A stretch of 64,000 nt of DNA from positions 744,001 to 808,000 of the forward strand of contig NZ_CP099399.1 in assembly GCF_024721175.1 (NCBI RefSeq), written 5' to 3'. The notes under the pieces were generated by a model. That model worked only from the letters and a program-made list of their open reading frames with translations, searched no databases and had not been told where the DNA came from. Every line of letters starts with the position of its first letter. Positions within the stretch are counted from its first letter, which is position 1. The position numbers and the translations under genes were made by a program. The stretch comes from Rhizobium sp. Pop5. GTDB lineage: Bacteria; Pseudomonadota; Alphaproteobacteria; Rhizobiales; Rhizobiaceae. This document shows, piece by piece, positions 36,197 through 46,075 of this stretch.

Positions 36197-37567
36197 TCAG
36201 GAGACACGGTTTCGCTCGACGGTGAGTTGCGTATAAGGCGCACTGCCGCTTGCCATTTCGCCGGAGACTTTCTTCTCCCACTGGAAACCGAGAACCGCTC
36301 CTTCGGCCGTTTCCTGGAATACATTATCGGTAATGACGGCCGTTCCCGCGCCCTCGGCGACCGAGACCGCGCATCCCACAGGGGCCTTGCGCACCACGTT
36401 GCCGCTGACGACGACGTTTCTGAGATAGGGACCCCAGCCGATCTGCAGCCCCCAGCGCGGCGCGCCTTCGATCACATTGCCCGAAATCAGCGTGTCTGCC
36501 TCCGCCGCAATGCCGATGCCGAAACCGACTTCGTGCTTGTAGGGGCCGCGAAGCGTCAGGTTGCGCACGACGTTGCCGGTGACGCTCGCCAGCCTGCCGC
36601 CTTCGTCGAAATTGGCGATCGAAATGCCATTCGCTGCCCCGTCGATCATGTTGGCGGAAACGACGGCGCCCTCGAAGGCGAATTCGACATAGATTGCCGT
36701 CTCGCCCGAACGCCGGCACTGATTGCTGTTGATCTGGATGTCGGAGGCCGAATTTGCGCGGATCGCGGTGAAGGCGCAATCGGAGATGTGGTTATTTGCA
36801 ACCATCACCCCCTCGGCGCGGAAGATATTGATGCCGTTGCCGTTTTCGCCGGTGCCGCCGTCATTGGCGCGGATGTTGGAGATGCGGTTTCCTGAGACAA
36901 CCGTGCCGTCCTCCGCTTTCTTCCAGCGATGCACCAGGATGCCGCCATTGCCGCAATCCGAGACCGTATTTCCGGTGACGGAAAGATTGGCGGATTCCAC
37001 CGCATAGAGCCCGGATTGGGCCGCGCCCGAAATGCGGCTGCGTTCGATTCGCCCGCCGCAGCGCTCCAACTGCAGCCCATGTTTGCGGCTGCCGCCGATC
37101 TCGCAATTGTCGATCAGCACCTCGTCGACGCCGGTGAATTGCAAAAGCCCGCCGGCATAATCGCCGAGCCAGCGGTTGCCGCCGTCGATGACGAGATTGG
37201 AAAGCTCGATACGCCGCACGTTTTCAGCAGCAAAGAGATGGCCTTCGCCGGTATAGACGATGCGCGACGCTCCGGGCACGCCGGTGATGCGGGTATTGTC
37301 GGGCAGGGTGAGATTGGAGACCCGGTAGGTCCCCGGCGGCAGAAAAACCGGCACATTCTCGCGCGCGGCCTGTTCGATCATTTGCTGCAAGTTTCGCGTC
37401 TTGCGGTCGCCGCTCTCGGGAACGGCGCGATAATCCACGGCGTCGATCGCGCCGCGCAAAGCGGGCTCCGCCGCAGCCGCTAGCGGTGCGGCGAATGCGC
37501 GTGGCGCCGTCCATCCCGCAACAGCCGAGGCGGCAAGAAACAGAAGCATGTCGCGGCGTGAAGTCAT
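36197..37567 (-). CDS. Tat-exported parallel beta-helix repeat protein
   Basis: A 456-aa secreted protein. The N-terminus [14 protein letters not shown] is a twin-arginine signal followed by a cleavage site near A-F-A-A. The body consists of repeats of about 22-25 residues rich in N-x-I/V and G (for example S-G-N-R-I-S-N, T-G-N-V-V-R-N), the right-handed beta-helix pattern. It matches the uncharacterised twin-arginine repeat family TIGR03808. An ATG at 37585 is an alternative start. Such folds often bind or cut polysaccharides, but no catalytic residues are recognisable. Probably periplasmic or surface located. Confidence 0.8.
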   Translation of the reverse strand: MTSRRDMLLFLAASAVAGWTAPRAFAAPLAAAAEPALRGAIDAVDYRAVPESGDRKTRNLQQMIEQAARENVPVFLPPGTYRVSNLTLPDNTRITGVPGASRIVYTGEGHLFAAENVRRIELSNLVIDGGNRWLGDYAGGLLQFTGVDEVLIDNCEIGGSRKHGLQLERCGGRIERSRISGAAQSGLYAVESANLSVTGNTVSDCGNGGILVHRWKKAEDGTVVSGNRISNIRANDGGTGENGNGINIFRAEGVMVANNHISDCAFTAIRANSASDIQINSNQCRRSGETAIYVEFAFEGAVVSANMIDGAANGISIANFDEGGRLASVTGNVVRNLTLRGPYKHEVGFGIGIAAEADTLISGNVIEGAPRWGLQIGWGPYLRNVVVSGNVVRKAPVGCAVSVAEGAGTAVITDNVFQETAEGAVLGFQWEKKVSGEMASGSAPYTQLTVERNRVS

Positions 37568-37811
37568 TCCGGAATCTCTCATCATTACGCGCCTGTAGCA
37601 GGAAACATGCCGGTTTGGCATGTATCGTTTTGGTACAGGCAGCTGGAATTGCAGTGTCACGGCAGCTGAGGGCAAGATATCGCCGCGGATTTTGTCGTCT
37701 TGTTCACTCTTTCATTTAAGCAAGCCGAAGGAAATGCCGACTACCCTCACGAGAGAGTTTCAATGATGACTATTGCGGATACGGCCTTCGGCCGCCGGGG
37801 AGAATGGCGTC

Positions 37812-40109
37812 ATGCCGGAATTGAGTGCCAGGCGACGGGAATCCACCGACGCCATGACGGCCGAAACGCGCCGTATCGTCGCCGCAACGGAGACAATGAT
37901 GGCATCGACCGCCCACCATCTGTCCGAGGGCATCGAGAACCTGCGCCTCAAAACGATTGTCCACGAGCTCCCCGACTTTCTCTACGTCAAGGACCGCGAC
38001 AGCCGCTTCGTCTTCGCCAATGCCGTCACTGCCAGCAGCCTTGGCCTGGAAAGTGCCGATCTGCTCACCGGCAAGCGTGATTTCGATCTATTCGATTTCG
38101 AGACGGCGCGTCGCCATTTCGATACCGAGCAGCAAATCATGGCGACGGGACAAGCCCGCATCGACATGGAGGAAAGCTACGTCCTTCCCGGCGGCGGCAG
38201 GCCGATCTGCCGCCTGACTTCCAAGATACCGCTGCGCAATGACCGCGGCGAGATCGTCGGTCTGATCGGCGTTTCCCGTGATATCACTGAACGCAAGCTT
38301 CAGGAGGATCTCTATCGCGGCCAGGCAAAACTGCTCGAAATGATCGCCCGCAACGAGCCGTTGCCGATGATCCTCGAGGCACTGGTGCTGATGATCGAGG
38401 CGCAGCTGACCGGCATCGACGGCTCGGTGCTGCTGCTCGACGGCGAAGGCACGAGGCTCTACCACGGCGCGGCTCCCAACCTGCCCGGCGGCTACAGTCG
38501 CCTCATCGATGGCGTCACGATCGGTCCCAAGGTCGGCTCCTGCGGCACCGCCGCCTGGCGCGGCCAGCCCGTGATCGTCGAGGACATCATGAGTGATCCG
38601 CTTTGGGAGGACTTTCGCGTGATGGTCGCCCCCTTCGGCTTCCGCTCCTGCTGGTCGACGCCGATCGCCACCTCGCAGAACAACGTGCTCGGCACCTTCG
38701 CGCTCTATTCGAAGGAGGTCCGCCGGCCGACAGAGCACGAGATGAAGCTGGTGGCGCTCGCCACCCATATTGCCGGCATCGCCATCGAGCGCAAACGTGT
38801 CGATGACCGCATCCATTTCATGGCCCATCATGACGATCTCACAGGCTTGCCGAACCGCGCCTTTCTGAAGGAACGGCTGGCCAATATCCTCGACCAGGCG
38901 CGCCGCCATAACCGCAAGGTGACCGTCGCTTATATCGATCTCGACAACTTCAAGGACATCAACGACGGCCGCGGCCACGCCGCTGGCGACGAGGTGCTGA
39001 AGGAGGTCGCCACCCGCATGGCCAACAGCGTGCGGGCGTCCGATATGGTGGTGCGTCTCGGCGGCGACGAATTCCTCGTGGTGCTCGTCCACCAGTCGAG
39101 CCACGATGCCGGCATCACCCGCCGCCTTCGCGAGTTGCAGAAGGCAATCAACCGGCCGATCCGCGGCGAGGACGGCGAGGTCATCGTTACGTCGAGCATC
39201 GGCGTCGCTGCCTTTCCTTTCGATGGCGCGACCTCGGAAGAGCTTCTCGCCAATGCCGATCGCGCCATGTATCGGGCCAAGGAGCTCGGCCGCAACACGT
39301 TGCAACATCACGATGCCGGCGGCGCGCCGGTCGGAATGCCGCTCGGCGAGCAGGAGGAACTGCACCAGGCGATCACCGGCGACCAGTTGTTCCTGCAATA
39401 CCAGCCGCAGGTCGATGTCGCCACCGGCCGCATCACCGGGCTCGAGGCGCTGGTGCGCTGGAACCATCCGGCAAAGGGCAGGGTGCCTCCCGTCAATTTC
39501 ATTCCGCTCGCCGAAGAGACCGGCCTCATCGTTCCCCTCGGCCTCTGGGTGCTGAACGAGGCCTGCCGTCAGGCGCGCAGCTGGCAGGATATGGGTCTGA
39601 CGCCGCTGACGATCGCCGTCAACGTCTCCGCCAAGCAGTTTGCCGATCCGGATTTTTCAAAACACGTTGCCGAGGCGCTCGAGCGGCACGGCCTGCAGCC
39701 CCGTTGGCTGGAACTGGAAGTGACCGAAAGCGTGGTCATGCAGGACGCCGAACGCGCGCTCGCCATGATGGAATCGCTGCGCGGGCTTGGCGTGCGCCTG
39801 TCGATCGACGATTTCGGCTCCGGCTATTCCAGCCTTGCGGCGCTCAAGACCTTCCCCTTCGATCGCCTGAAGATGGATCGCTCGCTGGTCGAGGCGCTGC
39901 CGGGTGATAAGACAGCCGTCGCCATCGTGTCGGCCGTGATTTCGCTGGCGCAGACGCTGAAGCTTTCGGTTCTCGCCGAAGGTGTCGAAACCGACGACCA
40001 GATGGATTTCCTGCGCCAGGCCCGTTGCGATGAGGCCCAAGGCTACCGCTTCTCCAGGCCCGTCTCACCGGAGGAGATCGTCGTGCTGCTGAAGGCCGGC
40101 AGCCTCTGA
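37812..40109 (+). CDS. PAS-GAF-GGDEF-EAL cyclic-di-GMP protein
   Basis: A 765-aa cytoplasmic signalling protein. I chose the ATG at 37812 (MPELSARR) with GGGGAG upstream. A PAS domain lies at about 50-165, GAF at about 180-335, GGDEF at about 345-510 and EAL at about 525-760. GGDEF is intact at 417-421 and is preceded by R-A-S-D, an I-site for product inhibition. E545-A-L-V-R, D-D-F-G-S-G-Y and A-E-G-V-E-T are intact, so both cyclase and phosphodiesterase activity are possible. The second c-di-GMP protein of the window is at 22.7 kb. No membrane helices are visible. Confidence 0.9.
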   Translation: MPELSARRRESTDAMTAETRRIVAATETMMASTAHHLSEGIENLRLKTIVHELPDFLYVKDRDSRFVFANAVTASSLGLESADLLTGKRDFDLFDFETARRHFDTEQQIMATGQARIDMEESYVLPGGGRPICRLTSKIPLRNDRGEIVGLIGVSRDITERKLQEDLYRGQAKLLEMIARNEPLPMILEALVLMIEAQLTGIDGSVLLLDGEGTRLYHGAAPNLPGGYSRLIDGVTIGPKVGSCGTAAWRGQPVIVEDIMSDPLWEDFRVMVAPFGFRSCWSTPIATSQNNVLGTFALYSKEVRRPTEHEMKLVALATHIAGIAIERKRVDDRIHFMAHHDDLTGLPNRAFLKERLANILDQARRHNRKVTVAYIDLDNFKDINDGRGHAAGDEVLKEVATRMANSVRASDMVVRLGGDEFLVVLVHQSSHDAGITRRLRELQKAINRPIRGEDGEVIVTSSIGVAAFPFDGATSEELLANADRAMYRAKELGRNTLQHHDAGGAPVGMPLGEQEELHQAITGDQLFLQYQPQVDVATGRITGLEALVRWNHPAKGRVPPVNFIPLAEETGLIVPLGLWVLNEACRQARSWQDMGLTPLTIAVNVSAKQFADPDFSKHVAEALERHGLQPRWLELEVTESVVMQDAERALAMMESLRGLGVRLSIDDFGSGYSSLAALKTFPFDRLKMDRSLVEALPGDKTAVAIVSAVISLAQTLKLSVLAEGVETDDQMDFLRQARCDEAQGYRFSRPVSPEEIVVLLKAGSL

Positions 40110-40435
40110 ACCTCATTTCACAAGCCTGCCGACCGCCTCGATCTCGTTGGTCCATATGCCCGTTGCTGTGGCGCTGCGGTGGTCACCTGATCGGAACACA
40201 AAAGAATGAAGGCTTGCGGCGTTGAGCCGCGGCAGCGGATTTTCTTAAGAATTCAGTAACTTTTTCGGAGCGGCAAACGTAGGGTCCCGTCAGAAGGATT
40301 CGTTTGTCGTTCGCTCACGGAAACCTTCGAGTCGCCGCCCGCTCATGTCAGTCTGTACATGGGCAGGTACGTGGCCGAAGGCGTGTGCTCGTCCGCGGCT
40401 CCTCCGCTTGTCTCGAGAAGGCCCAAGGAGCCGGA
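40110..40435. other. Intergenic upstream of the TPR-methyltransferase gene
   Basis: 326 bp with no convincing gene. It contains a TTCTTAAGAATTC stretch at about 40242-40254, a possible promoter region, and ends in the strong AAGGAG ribosome-binding site at 40425-40430. Confidence 0.5.
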
Positions 40436-41794
40436 ATGATCAGCATCGACATGGAAGAGAGAATTTCGATCGCGCGCAAATCGCTGAACGACGCCATGAG
40501 TTTTCAGGCGTCGGGCGATTTCGAAAACGCCGAGAAAGCCTATGTCAGCGTCCTGAACAAGGATTACCGCACGATAGATATCCTGCCGCTGCTGGCGGGC
40601 GTCGTCGCAAAGAGAGGCGATGCCGAAACCGCTCTCTACTACTGGAATAAGCTTCTCGGCCTCAACCCCGGCCATCTCGTCGCCCTCATGGAAAAGGGGG
40701 CGCTGCTGCGCCAGCTCGGCCGGTCCGCGGAAGCGGTCGGCTGCTATGAGATGGCACGTGGCCTGTCGCCTGAAAATCCTGTCGTGCGCAACAACCTCGC
40801 CGTCGCACTGGCCGATTCCGGCCGGCAGCCGGAGGCGCTGGCCGAATTCCGTCATGTTCTGCGGCTCCAGCCGGACAATATCAATGCCTGGCATCAGATA
40901 AGACGTATCTCCTCGTCGATCGTGCCCTTCTGGCACATCGCCATGATGAACGACACCAGACGCAACGACGCGTTCGAAGCGGCGATCCGCCGGGCCATAG
41001 AGCTACGCGGAGCCGACGCGCAGATCCTCGATATCGGCGCGGGCAGCGGCCTGCTGTCGATGATGGCGGCGCGCGCCGGTGCCACCAATATTGCGACCTG
41101 TGAGAGTGTATCCGCCATAGCGCAGACAGCGGAGAAGATCATCGCCGCCAATGGTTATCGCGAGCAGATCGACCTCTTCGAAAAGCCCTCGACCGAACTT
41201 TCCGTCGGCAGGGAGATGAAAGCCCGCGCCGACATCCTGATTTCCGAGATCCTTTCTAGCGATCTCCTGGCCGAAGACGTGCTGAAAACCTTCGAGGACG
41301 CCCACGCCCGGTTGATCCGCGAGGACGCCATCGTCATACCTCGCGCCGCCGCCGCCATGGGTTGCCTGGTCGCCAGCGAAACGCTCTCGAACTATGCCCA
41401 TGTCGGCGAGGTCTCCGGCTTCGACATGTCGCAGTTCAATGCGCTCGCCCCGTTGCGTCTGCCCGTTCATGGCACGATGACCGAATGGACCAGGCTTTCG
41501 GACGATTTCGAGATCGCCGCGGTGGACCTTACCGCCCGCAAACATGCCGCGGCGCTGCGCAAGATATCGGTGCCGGTTCAGGCAAGCGGCACGGCGGTCG
41601 GGGTCGTCCAGTGGATGAAGGTCGACCTGATCGAGGGCGTCGTTTTCGACAACCACCCTGACGGCTATCATGATGGCGGCTGGCTCCAGGTTCTTCACAC
41701 CTTCCCGCAGCCGGTAGAAGTCCGGGCAGGTACTTCTCTCTCCATGCTGGTTGGCCACGACAGGACGAGCCTGCTGATGACGCCCATCGCCTGA
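40436..41794 (+). CDS. TPR protein with PRMT-like methyltransferase domain
   Basis: A 452-aa protein fusing an N-terminal TPR array (about residues 15-150, three to four repeats) to a class I SAM methyltransferase. Motif I is I-L-D-I-G-A-G-S-G-L-L at 197-207 and E223 follows as the ribose-binding acid. A double-E loop, S-E271-I-L-S-S-D-L-L-A-E280, then a segment I-V-I-P-R-A-A, match protein arginine methyltransferases, most closely the PRMT7 type by eye. PRMT proteins are mainly eukaryotic. A protein substrate is inferred from the family and the TPR module. The ATG at 40436 with AAGGAG decides the start. It is followed by a 190-bp gap. Confidence 0.75.
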   Translation: MISIDMEERISIARKSLNDAMSFQASGDFENAEKAYVSVLNKDYRTIDILPLLAGVVAKRGDAETALYYWNKLLGLNPGHLVALMEKGALLRQLGRSAEAVGCYEMARGLSPENPVVRNNLAVALADSGRQPEALAEFRHVLRLQPDNINAWHQIRRISSSIVPFWHIAMMNDTRRNDAFEAAIRRAIELRGADAQILDIGAGSGLLSMMAARAGATNIATCESVSAIAQTAEKIIAANGYREQIDLFEKPSTELSVGREMKARADILISEILSSDLLAEDVLKTFEDAHARLIREDAIVIPRAAAAMGCLVASETLSNYAHVGEVSGFDMSQFNALAPLRLPVHGTMTEWTRLSDDFEIAAVDLTARKHAAALRKISVPVQASGTAVGVVQWMKVDLIEGVVFDNHPDGYHDGGWLQVLHTFPQPVEVRAGTSLSMLVGHDRTSLLMTPIA

Positions 41795-41988
41795 GCAAGG
41801 GTTCTGCCGCACCAAATGAAGAACATCATGGCCGTCTTGAGGAAAGGCGGCCATTGCCGTTTCTATCAGGATACTTTCGACCGAATCACGATGGCGACGA
41901 GCTTGCGTCGTGGTCGTGCCGGCACTTTCGGTGGCCACCTTTCTTCGGCCCTCTGGCCACGCGTCCATTTCTCGCTATCTCTAGCTTC

Positions 41989-42999
41989 ATGAGACCTGAT
42001 GCGTTGCTCTATCCAGCCCCGGAGGGGCTTTATTGCCCCGAGGGCGGATTCTATATCGATCCGGTACGTCCGGTCGAGCAAGCGCTCGTCACCCACGGTC
42101 ATTCGGACCATGCCCGGCCGGGCCACGTGAACGTGCTCGCCACCCGTCAGACGCTCGACATCATGCGCCTGCGTTATGGCGACGGTTTTTGCGCCAGCGA
42201 ACAGGCCGCTGTGTTCGGCGAGGAGCTGGTGGTCAATGGCGTCAAGGTGAGCTTTCATCCCGCCGGCCATGTGCTGGGCTCCGCTCAGATCGCCATCGAG
42301 AAGAACGGCACCCGCATCGTTGTGTCCGGCGATTACAAGCGCCGCCCTGACCCGACCTGCGCGGCCTATGTGCCGGTCCCCTGCGATGTCTTCATCACCG
42401 AGGCGACCTTCGGCCTGCCGGTCTTCCATCATCCCGATCCGATGGACGAGACGGCTAAGCTTCTGGCATCGCTCAGGCAATTTCCCGAGCGCACCCATCT
42501 CGTCGGCGCCTATGCGCTCGGCAAGGCCCAGCGCGTCATCCGGCTGCTGCGTGACGCCGGTTATGGCGAGCCGATCTATATCCACGGCGCCATGGAGAAG
42601 CTCTGCGACTATTACGTCGAACAGGGCATCGATCTCGGCGAGCTACTGCCGGCGACGATCGAAAGCCGCGACAAATCCGCTTTCAAGGGCGCCGTCGTCA
42701 TCGGCCCGTCATCGGCCTTCGCCGAACGCTGGGCGAGGCGCTTCAACGAGCCGCTGCCGGCCTTCGCCTCCGGCTGGATGATGGTGCGCCAGCGCGCCAA
42801 ACAGCTTGGCGTCGAACTGCCGCTCGTCATATCAGATCATTGCGACTGGCCGGAACTGACGGAAACCATCCGGGAGCTGCATCCGGCCGAGGTCTGGGTG
42901 ACCCATGGCCGCGAGGAGGCGCTGGTGCGCTGGTGCCAATTGCAGGGCATCAAGGCGAAGCCATTACATCTGGTGGGCTATGAGGATGAAGGGGATTAA
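41989..42999 (+). CDS. Ligase-associated DNA exonuclease (metallo-beta-lactamase fold)
   Basis: A 336-aa nuclease of the metallo-beta-lactamase/beta-CASP superfamily. T-H36-G-H38-S-D40-H41 is the metal motif, H-P-A-G-H-V-L-G-S near residue 90 and the later D-Y-K-R and S-D-H-C-D-W are further metal-site elements. The family is the exonuclease repeatedly found beside an ATP-dependent DNA ligase, an Lhr-like helicase and a phosphoesterase in a DNA-repair cassette. The ligase is the next gene, 203 bp away; helicase and phosphoesterase are not seen in this window. The start is the ATG at 41989. Confidence 0.85.
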   Translation: MRPDALLYPAPEGLYCPEGGFYIDPVRPVEQALVTHGHSDHARPGHVNVLATRQTLDIMRLRYGDGFCASEQAAVFGEELVVNGVKVSFHPAGHVLGSAQIAIEKNGTRIVVSGDYKRRPDPTCAAYVPVPCDVFITEATFGLPVFHHPDPMDETAKLLASLRQFPERTHLVGAYALGKAQRVIRLLRDAGYGEPIYIHGAMEKLCDYYVEQGIDLGELLPATIESRDKSAFKGAVVIGPSSAFAERWARRFNEPLPAFASGWMMVRQRAKQLGVELPLVISDHCDWPELTETIRELHPAEVWVTHGREEALVRWCQLQGIKAKPLHLVGYEDEGD

Positions 43000-43015
43000 G
43001 CATGGAGTTCGTTGC

Positions 43016-43187
43016 TGAAAACCCCTCCCCAACCCCGCCCCACAAGGGGGAGGGGCTTCTGCGCTGCGCCCATCGCATTTCGCCTCTGACGATCCTGCAT
43101 GCAGCACCGTTGCTTTCGGGCAAGACGCAGCCGCAGGTTAGCCCCTCCCACCTGTGGGGAGGGGGTTGGGGAGGGGCCTTGCCCCCG
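43016..43187. repeat. Inverted-repeat intergenic element, copy 2
   Basis: Arms at about 43020-43061 (ACCCCTCCCC..., CACAAGGGGGAGGGGC) and about 43137-43180 (TTAGCCCCTCCC, CTGTGGGGAGGGGGTTGGGG) mirror each other around an unrelated centre of about 75 bp. The arms match copy 1 at 19241-19390. It lies between the exonuclease and ligase genes. Confidence 0.75.
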
Positions 43188-43202
43188 AGGCAGGAGGCAC
43201 CC

Positions 43203-44825
43203 ATGAAAGCCTTCGCCGACCTCCTCGACCGCCTGGTGCTGACCCCCAGCCGCAACGGCAAGCTGAAGCTGCTCACCGATTATTTCAGCGACACGCCGGA
43301 CCCAGACCGCGGTTATGGCCTTGCCGCCATCGCCGGCACGCTGGAAGTGCGCAACGTCAAGCCCGCCATGCTGCGTGAACTGGTGCTGGAGCGCATGGAC
43401 GACGTGCTGTTTCGCTATTCCTACGATTATGTCGGCGATCTCGCCGAAACCATCTCGCTCGTCTGGGACAATGAGAGGGATATCGACCGCTCGGCTCTTG
43501 CTCAGCCGCGTCTCGGGGAGGTGGTCACCCGCATGAACGCGCTCGGCCGCACCGAGGTGCGCAGCTTCGTGCGCGACCTGCTCGATCGGCTGGATCTGTC
43601 CGGCCGCTTCGCCTTCATCAAGCTTGCGACTGGCGCGCTCCGCATCGGCGTTTCCGCCCGTCTCGCCAAGCAGGCGCTCGCCGATCTTGGCGGCAAGGAC
43701 GTCACCGAGATCGAAACGCTGTGGCATGGCCTGCAGCCGCCTTACGAGACATTGTTCGACTGGCTAGCGGGCGGCGAGAAGCCGGTGCTGGCGACCCCGG
43801 CGATCTTCCATTCCGTCATGCTCGCCAATGCGGTCGAGGAGGGGGATCTCGATGGTCTCGATCCGGCCGACTACGCCGCCGAATGGAAATGGGACGGCAT
43901 CCGTGTCCAGCTCTCGCGTTCCGGCGACAGGCGCAAGATCTATTCCCGCTCCGGCGACGACATTTCGGGCGCTTTTCCCGATGTTCTCGACGCGATCAAT
44001 TTCTCCGGTGTCGTCGACGGCGAGTTGCTGGTCGGCGGCACCGCGCGCTCCAACAGTCCGACCCGCACCTTCTCCGATCTGCAGCAACGCCTGAACCGCA
44101 AAACCGTCACGGCGAAAATGCTTGCAGACTACCCGGCCTTCATCCGCACATACGACCTGCTCTTCGACGCGGAGGAGGATGTTCGCGGCCGCACCTATAT
44201 CGATCGTCGCAACCGGCTGACTGAGATCATCGACCGCGCCCCCCACGATCGTTTCGATCTCTCGCCCCTCGTTCCTTTCACATCATGGGAGGAACTCGAC
44301 AATCTGCGCGCCGCCCCGCCCGATCCCGTCATCGAAGGCGTGATGATCAAGCGCCGCGACAGCATCTACCAGGCCGGCCGCATGAAGGGCCCCTGGTTCA
44401 AGTGGAAGCGCAATCCTTATAATGTCGACGCGGTGCTGATGTATGCGCAGCGCGGCCATGGCAAGCGCTCCAGCTATTATTCCGATTTCACCTTTGGCGT
44501 CTGGGCCGACGACGAGGACGGCGAACAGCTGGTGCCCGTCGGCAAGGCCTATTTCGGCTTTACCGATGCAGAGCTCGAGCTGCTCGACAAGTTCGTGCGC
44601 AACAACACCACCGAGCGCTTCGGTCCGGTGCGCGCGGTGCGCGCCGACAAGGATTTCGGCTTCGTCGTCGAAGTGGCCTTCGAGGGCATCAATCGCTCCA
44701 CGCGGCACAAGTCGGGCGTGGCCATGCGCTTCCCCCGTATCGCCCGCCTTCGTCCCGACAAGCCTTCCTACGAGGCCGACCGCCTGCGCACGCTGATCGC
44801 CATGATCGACGCCAAGCCGGAGTGA
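43203..44825 (+). CDS. ATP-dependent DNA ligase, PP_1105-type
   Basis: A 540-aa nucleic-acid ligase, with N-terminal DNA-binding domain (residues about 1-200), adenylation domain and OB-fold. The nucleophile is K229 in E-W-K-W-D-G-I-R, with G-E-L-L (motif III type) and E-G-V-M-I-K-R-R (motif IV/V type). It is the ligase group found with the exonuclease and the Lhr-like helicase in a DNA-repair cassette. I use the ATG at 43203 (MKAFADLLDR) because earlier in-frame codons lie in the repeat element. Likely co-transcribed with the exonuclease. Confidence 0.85.
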   Translation: MKAFADLLDRLVLTPSRNGKLKLLTDYFSDTPDPDRGYGLAAIAGTLEVRNVKPAMLRELVLERMDDVLFRYSYDYVGDLAETISLVWDNERDIDRSALAQPRLGEVVTRMNALGRTEVRSFVRDLLDRLDLSGRFAFIKLATGALRIGVSARLAKQALADLGGKDVTEIETLWHGLQPPYETLFDWLAGGEKPVLATPAIFHSVMLANAVEEGDLDGLDPADYAAEWKWDGIRVQLSRSGDRRKIYSRSGDDISGAFPDVLDAINFSGVVDGELLVGGTARSNSPTRTFSDLQQRLNRKTVTAKMLADYPAFIRTYDLLFDAEEDVRGRTYIDRRNRLTEIIDRAPHDRFDLSPLVPFTSWEELDNLRAAPPDPVIEGVMIKRRDSIYQAGRMKGPWFKWKRNPYNVDAVLMYAQRGHGKRSSYYSDFTFGVWADDEDGEQLVPVGKAYFGFTDAELELLDKFVRNNTTERFGPVRAVRADKDFGFVVEVAFEGINRSTRHKSGVAMRFPRIARLRPDKPSYEADRLRTLIAMIDAKPE

Positions 44826-45003
44826 TCCTGCGCAACAATGACGCAGGGCGATATTTTCAACAGGACGTGTATTGGCGGCAAAAGTCTTCCGGTGCAAATT
44901 TTCCAGGGCGTGATGCAGAAAGGTGTAAGCGGTTTTCTGATGACATCATGTTCTAACTGGTTAATTTGGATTGGGCCGGGGGAGATGATTTGGGTGCCGC
45001 ATT

Positions 45004-45927
45004 ATGAGCTCGCATGAACAAAATTCCTTTTTCCGCCAGCGCCGCGCCGTGCTGGCCGGTCTTGCCGGTGCACTCGTCCTGCCGCAAATGGCCGCCGCTT
45101 TCGACGTTCCCGACGAGCCGCGCCTTGCCAAGCACGACTATGCCAAGGTGCGCCACCATTTCCGCACGAAGCTGCTGAAAAAGGGGCCGGCGCCGGACAA
45201 ATACGAACCGCTGAATGCGCCTGCCGACGCCGACAAGATCTTCTATCGTTCCGGCTCTGGCGGCGAGCTGGAGCTTGCGGCCTGGGTTTCGAGATACAAG
45301 CGCGAGCGTAGCGCCAAACCCGCCGTGCTCTTCCTGCACGGTGGCAATGCCATGGGTGTCGGCCACTGGCAGCTGATGAAGCCTTATATCGACGCCGGTT
45401 ACGTCGTGATGATGCCGTCACTGCGCGGCGAAAACGGACAGATGGGCAACTTCTCCGGCTTCTATGACGAGGTCGACGACGTCCTTGCCGCCACCGAGCG
45501 TCTGGCGCATTTGCCGGGTGTCGATCCTCAGCGTCTCTTCATTGCCGGCCACAGCATCGGCGGCACACTGACCATGCTGACGGCGATGAGCACCCATAAA
45601 TTCCGTGCCGCCGCGCCGATTTCGGGTAATCCTGATGCCTTCCGCTTCTTCAACCGCTATCCCGAAGACATCCGCTTCGACGACAGCAACGCGCATGAAT
45701 TCGAGGTGCGGTCGGCGCTGTGCTACGCCCATAGCTTCAAATGCCCGATCCGTGTCGTCCACGGCACCGAAGAGGCCCATTTCAATGACCGCGCCGATCT
45801 GCTTGCTCGCCGCGCCCGCGCCGCCGGCACCCATATCGAGACCGAAACCGTCGCTGGCAATCACACCTCGGCGCTGCCCGCCGAGATCGAACAGAGCATC
45901 CGCTTCTTCCACGGGGTGGCAGTCTGA
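45004..45927 (+). CDS. Exported alpha/beta hydrolase (dienelactone-hydrolase/peptidase-S9-like)
   Basis: A 307-aa hydrolase. The N-terminus R-Q-R-R-A-V-L-A-G-L-A-G-A-L-V-L with A-A-A-F resembles a signal, possibly Tat-type though the motif is imperfect. The nucleophile elbow is G-H-S-I-G-G near residue 182. The acid and base are probably in H-F-N-D-R and G-N-H-T-S. A serine nucleophile makes esterase or peptidase activity likely. It begins 178 bp after the ligase gene and ends at a hairpin. Substrate unknown. Confidence 0.75.
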   Translation: MSSHEQNSFFRQRRAVLAGLAGALVLPQMAAAFDVPDEPRLAKHDYAKVRHHFRTKLLKKGPAPDKYEPLNAPADADKIFYRSGSGGELELAAWVSRYKRERSAKPAVLFLHGGNAMGVGHWQLMKPYIDAGYVVMMPSLRGENGQMGNFSGFYDEVDDVLAATERLAHLPGVDPQRLFIAGHSIGGTLTMLTAMSTHKFRAAAPISGNPDAFRFFNRYPEDIRFDDSNAHEFEVRSALCYAHSFKCPIRVVHGTEEAHFNDRADLLARRARAAGTHIETETVAGNHTSALPAEIEQSIRFFHGVAV

Positions 45928-45940
45928 GTTTCGCTGATCC

Positions 45941-45968
45941 GTAAACCCGCCGCGGCTGGCGGGTTTAC
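45941..45968 (+). terminator. 11-bp hairpin terminator
   Basis: GTAAACCCGCC pairs with GGCGGGTTTAC around a 6-nt loop, 13 bp after the hydrolase stop. Confidence 0.75.
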
Positions 45969-46075
45969 CGTGTCCCGATTGAGTTTTGCGTGCGCCAACG
46001 CCAGCTTCGCGCCAGCCGCGAATGCCATTCTCCCGGCAATATCGCTGTCTGCCGATCGTTGATGAGGGTGGTTCC

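Noticed and set aside
38088..39467. A 459-codon minus-strand frame opposite the PAS-GAF-GGDEF-EAL gene.
   Set aside because: Same reason: the opposite strand encodes complete GGDEF and EAL domains.
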